Positions 62,018 to 64,000 of a stretch of 64,000 nt of DNA are shown in pieces. The translations under genes were made by a program, and so were the position numbers. Numbering within the stretch: the first letter of the stretch is position 1; each line of letters opens with the position of its first letter. The notes under the pieces are model-generated. The model did no database searches and was not told the origin of the DNA. It worked only from the letters and a program-made list of their open reading frames with translations. Source of the DNA: Legionella bononiensis (lineage in GTDB: Bacteria; Pseudomonadota; Gammaproteobacteria; Legionellales; Legionellaceae); NCBI RefSeq assembly GCF_016786215.1, contig NZ_JADOBG010000003.1:62001-126000 (forward strand), given 5' to 3'.

Positions 62018-62196
62018 TCTGAGATGTTAGAGCTGACGCGGTCAAGCTGAGGCACGTAGATGGTGGGGAGCAAAGGTGATGGCACTCAATGTCCCGAACT
62101 CAAAAATAAGAAAGGAACACTGGGTCGAATTTTTGAGAATAAATCCTATAACCCATTACTATGGATTCGCCAATCTTGTTCTGCCGATAATTTTCT

Positions 62197-63888
62197 CTAT
62201 TGCATTGCAAAAAAGGAATGGTTTGCATCAGCGCCAGAACTATTTTCTAATACAGGTTTTTTCACTGATGGAGAGACGTGTTGTTTCGCCTCTTGGTTAA
62301 AAAATAATAAATTTCCTTTTCGTTTTTTAAATGGCAGATATGAGTTACTGGCAACAACAACCTTATTCTGCTCTACCGGTTCACTATTTTGATTAACAGC
62401 AGAATTCACATTATCGTCTGCTTTTGGTCCATCCACGCTAAGAACTGTTTTCTCTAATGAGTTATCGCCAGTAAATCGAGCCAAATAAGTACAGGAATTA
62501 TCATGATTTTTTGGATGAAATTTATGTAAGACCGTTATAAATTTACATTTACAAAGATATGAGTATAAATCTTCCGGAATATTAATGTCCTTATCTCGCC
62601 CCATTTCGATTGCCAGATAGCCGCCAGGAATAAGTCCTTTGATTGCTTGTTGCACTAATACATAGAGAAATTGTTCTTTCCAGACATTATAAGTATTATA
62701 ACGCAGATAGGATTGATTGGCTCCCTGGTATTTTTCCAGACCAAAATAAGGTGGTGAGGTATACATGAGTTGATTGGGTTTTCCATCCGGGCATAATTCT
62801 GTACTATCGCATTCCTCCATCGGTTTCTGATGAATGATGACTTCAAATCCAGCAGGTTTATAACGGGTAGTTATTTCTTGATAGCCCGCATGAATGGTTG
62901 TATTGGGGTCAGTAGCCACATAGCGCTTTAATCCTAAAGAGGAAGAGGCTAATGCACCAACCAAGCGATCTCCCCAACCTGCACAGAGATCAAGATAACT
63001 TTCAATGGCGAAACTGTCTTTATAGCTGGTCTGTAAAAAATTGATCAAACAGGGTATATGAAAAGGTTTGTGTTGTTGGGCACCAAATTTTCGTGTTAAT
63101 TTTGTTCGCACGACATGTCCGGTTAAGGCCATATTTCTATTCTCAAAATGATAATCATACTCCCTATTTCGGTTGGTCATTGCTATTTGGCGCAGAAAGC
63201 CATTGATAACCGATGACAACGTGTCGGCATACCATGATGAAACAGGGGTACGATAGCTTCCGTCTTTATTTTTAAAAGTACTATTGGTTACTTCATAACG
63301 CTGATATTGCATTACACGATCAGACACTGACCAGCCAAGATAAGTCTTGGGAATATTCGTAGTAAATGCCATAGTTGATGGGTGGTTTGCTACTTTATCA
63401 ATCAGGTCTTTAAACTCTTTATCAGCCATTTCTTCAGTAATGGGCTCATATGGAAAAGGCAGATTTTGGTAACGAATTTCCTTTAATACTCGTAGGCTAA
63501 TGATTTGGCACAACAAAAATTCAATGGCGTCCAATTTATGCTTACGAAATTCTTGAGTTTGAGAGGCATATTTTGTTGAAACATAATGATGGGCTTGAGT
63601 TAGTTTTTCTTTAAAATAATCACTGGAAACAAAAGTATCTCCTTGTACAATACGATCCTCATCTGCAAAAAGCACTGACCCCAAAAGTTCTTGTAACTCA
63701 TGTTCACTTCTTAATTCATCCTCATCAGGGATATAAACATCCTTATCCTTTTTATTTTTTCCCATAAAGTAATGATACGTGGGTATTTCATCGAATTTGA
63801 TGCGTTTCTCAGGATCAAAAGAATGGTTTCTTTCCCGCTCAAGAATATCGACGATTTTTTTAGCTTTAGTCAGTAACGATTTGGACAT
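62197..63888 (-). CDS. Orphan SAM-dependent methyltransferase-like protein
   Basis: This 563-residue protein has a methyltransferase core at about residues 290-470: SAM-binding YLDLCAGWGDRLVGALASS and ATDPNTTIHAGYQE, then the catalytic-type motif MYTSPPYFGLEKYQG, of the S/T-PP-Y/F form found in N4-cytosine and some N6-adenine methylases. A second conserved part is AIKGLIPGGYLAIEMGRD. The N-terminal 280 residues and the lysine/asparagine-rich C-terminus (about 490-563) are unrecognised. No restriction enzyme or specificity gene is adjacent. It could methylate DNA or RNA, or act on a host target; nothing here decides between these. Confidence 0.7.
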   Translation of the reverse strand: MSKSLLTKAKKIVDILERERNHSFDPEKRIKFDEIPTYHYFMGKNKKDKDVYIPDEDELRSEHELQELLGSVLFADEDRIVQGDTFVSSDYFKEKLTQAHHYVSTKYASQTQEFRKHKLDAIEFLLCQIISLRVLKEIRYQNLPFPYEPITEEMADKEFKDLIDKVANHPSTMAFTTNIPKTYLGWSVSDRVMQYQRYEVTNSTFKNKDGSYRTPVSSWYADTLSSVINGFLRQIAMTNRNREYDYHFENRNMALTGHVVRTKLTRKFGAQQHKPFHIPCLINFLQTSYKDSFAIESYLDLCAGWGDRLVGALASSSLGLKRYVATDPNTTIHAGYQEITTRYKPAGFEVIIHQKPMEECDSTELCPDGKPNQLMYTSPPYFGLEKYQGANQSYLRYNTYNVWKEQFLYVLVQQAIKGLIPGGYLAIEMGRDKDINIPEDLYSYLCKCKFITVLHKFHPKNHDNSCTYLARFTGDNSLEKTVLSVDGPKADDNVNSAVNQNSEPVEQNKVVVASNSYLPFKKRKGNLLFFNQEAKQHVSPSVKKPVLENSSGADANHSFFAMQ

Positions 63889-64000
63889 GATGAGGTTGAT
63901 TCTCCTGTATTCGTAAACAAAATTACCGAACGTGGTAAATTAAGGCCCCAAATGGTAGCACAATAGTCAACGTGCTTCAAATTAACATTATTGGTTGGTT

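Noticed and set aside
62060..62392. 110-codon plus-strand frame at the 3' end of the methyltransferase-like gene
   Set aside because: It largely overlaps the long, better supported minus-strand gene and shows no family features.

Overview
The window looks like a chromosomal segment of Legionella, either L. pneumophila or a close relative. The evidence is the AT-rich gammaproteobacterial gene set, a fused TrpE(G), a FleS/FleR flagellar cluster, an outer-membrane protein with the Legionella-style TMGP mature N-terminus, a PmrA-type tandem box, and several orphan proteins with acidic C-terminal tails like Dot/Icm effectors. From memory, the order fis - isc genes - suhB - clpB - two effectors - mpl - yhdP - fliJ - fliI matches the L. 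pneumophila Philadelphia-1 lpg1743-lpg1757 region. I could not check this.

Layout. 1-7.5 kb: a ugp-type sugar-phosphate ABC importer (ugpA-ugpE-ugpC, no ugpB beside it), a quinone oxidoreductase, a ClC antiporter and a fused anthranilate synthase. 8-11.2 kb: gatCAB for Gln-tRNA/Asn-tRNA amidation. 11.3-12.2 kb: an orphan gene behind a PmrA box. 12.4-13.2 kb: rnpB and a Fis paralogue. 13.6-17.6 kb: an apparent accessory insertion with a small protein ending in a CaaX box, a large membrane-anchored PP2C-like protein whose motifs are out of the usual order, and a dead IS4-type transposase remnant. 17.6-20.2 kb: trmJ-iscS-iscU-iscA, in which the IscU homologue has lost all its cluster-binding residues. 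20.3-25 kb: suhB, an S49 peptidase, and clpB with a sigma-32-like promoter.

25.4-27.3 kb: a two-gene operon of candidate effectors. 27.8-33.5 kb: mpl, a membrane protein and yhdP. 33.5-41.7 kb: fliJ, fliI, fliH, fliG, fliF and fliE with fleR and fleS, all on the minus strand, starting from a sigma-54-type promoter. 42-49.8 kb: an outer-membrane barrel, rarA, lolA, ftsK, trxB and aat. 49.7-51.4 kb: a plasmid-type ParA/ParB pair. 51.4-57.7 kb: a polytopic membrane protein, arfB, a rhodanese, a desaturase, infA, pmbA and a phosphodiester-glycosidase protein. 57.8-61.9 kb: nrdAB behind DnaA and NrdR-like sites. 62.2-63.9 kb: an orphan methyltransferase-like protein.

Three families of palindromic repeats fill many of the intergenic gaps. 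The most interesting parts are the 13.6-17.6 kb island, the cysteine-free IscU, the PmrA-controlled orphan gene and the terminal methyltransferase-like gene.
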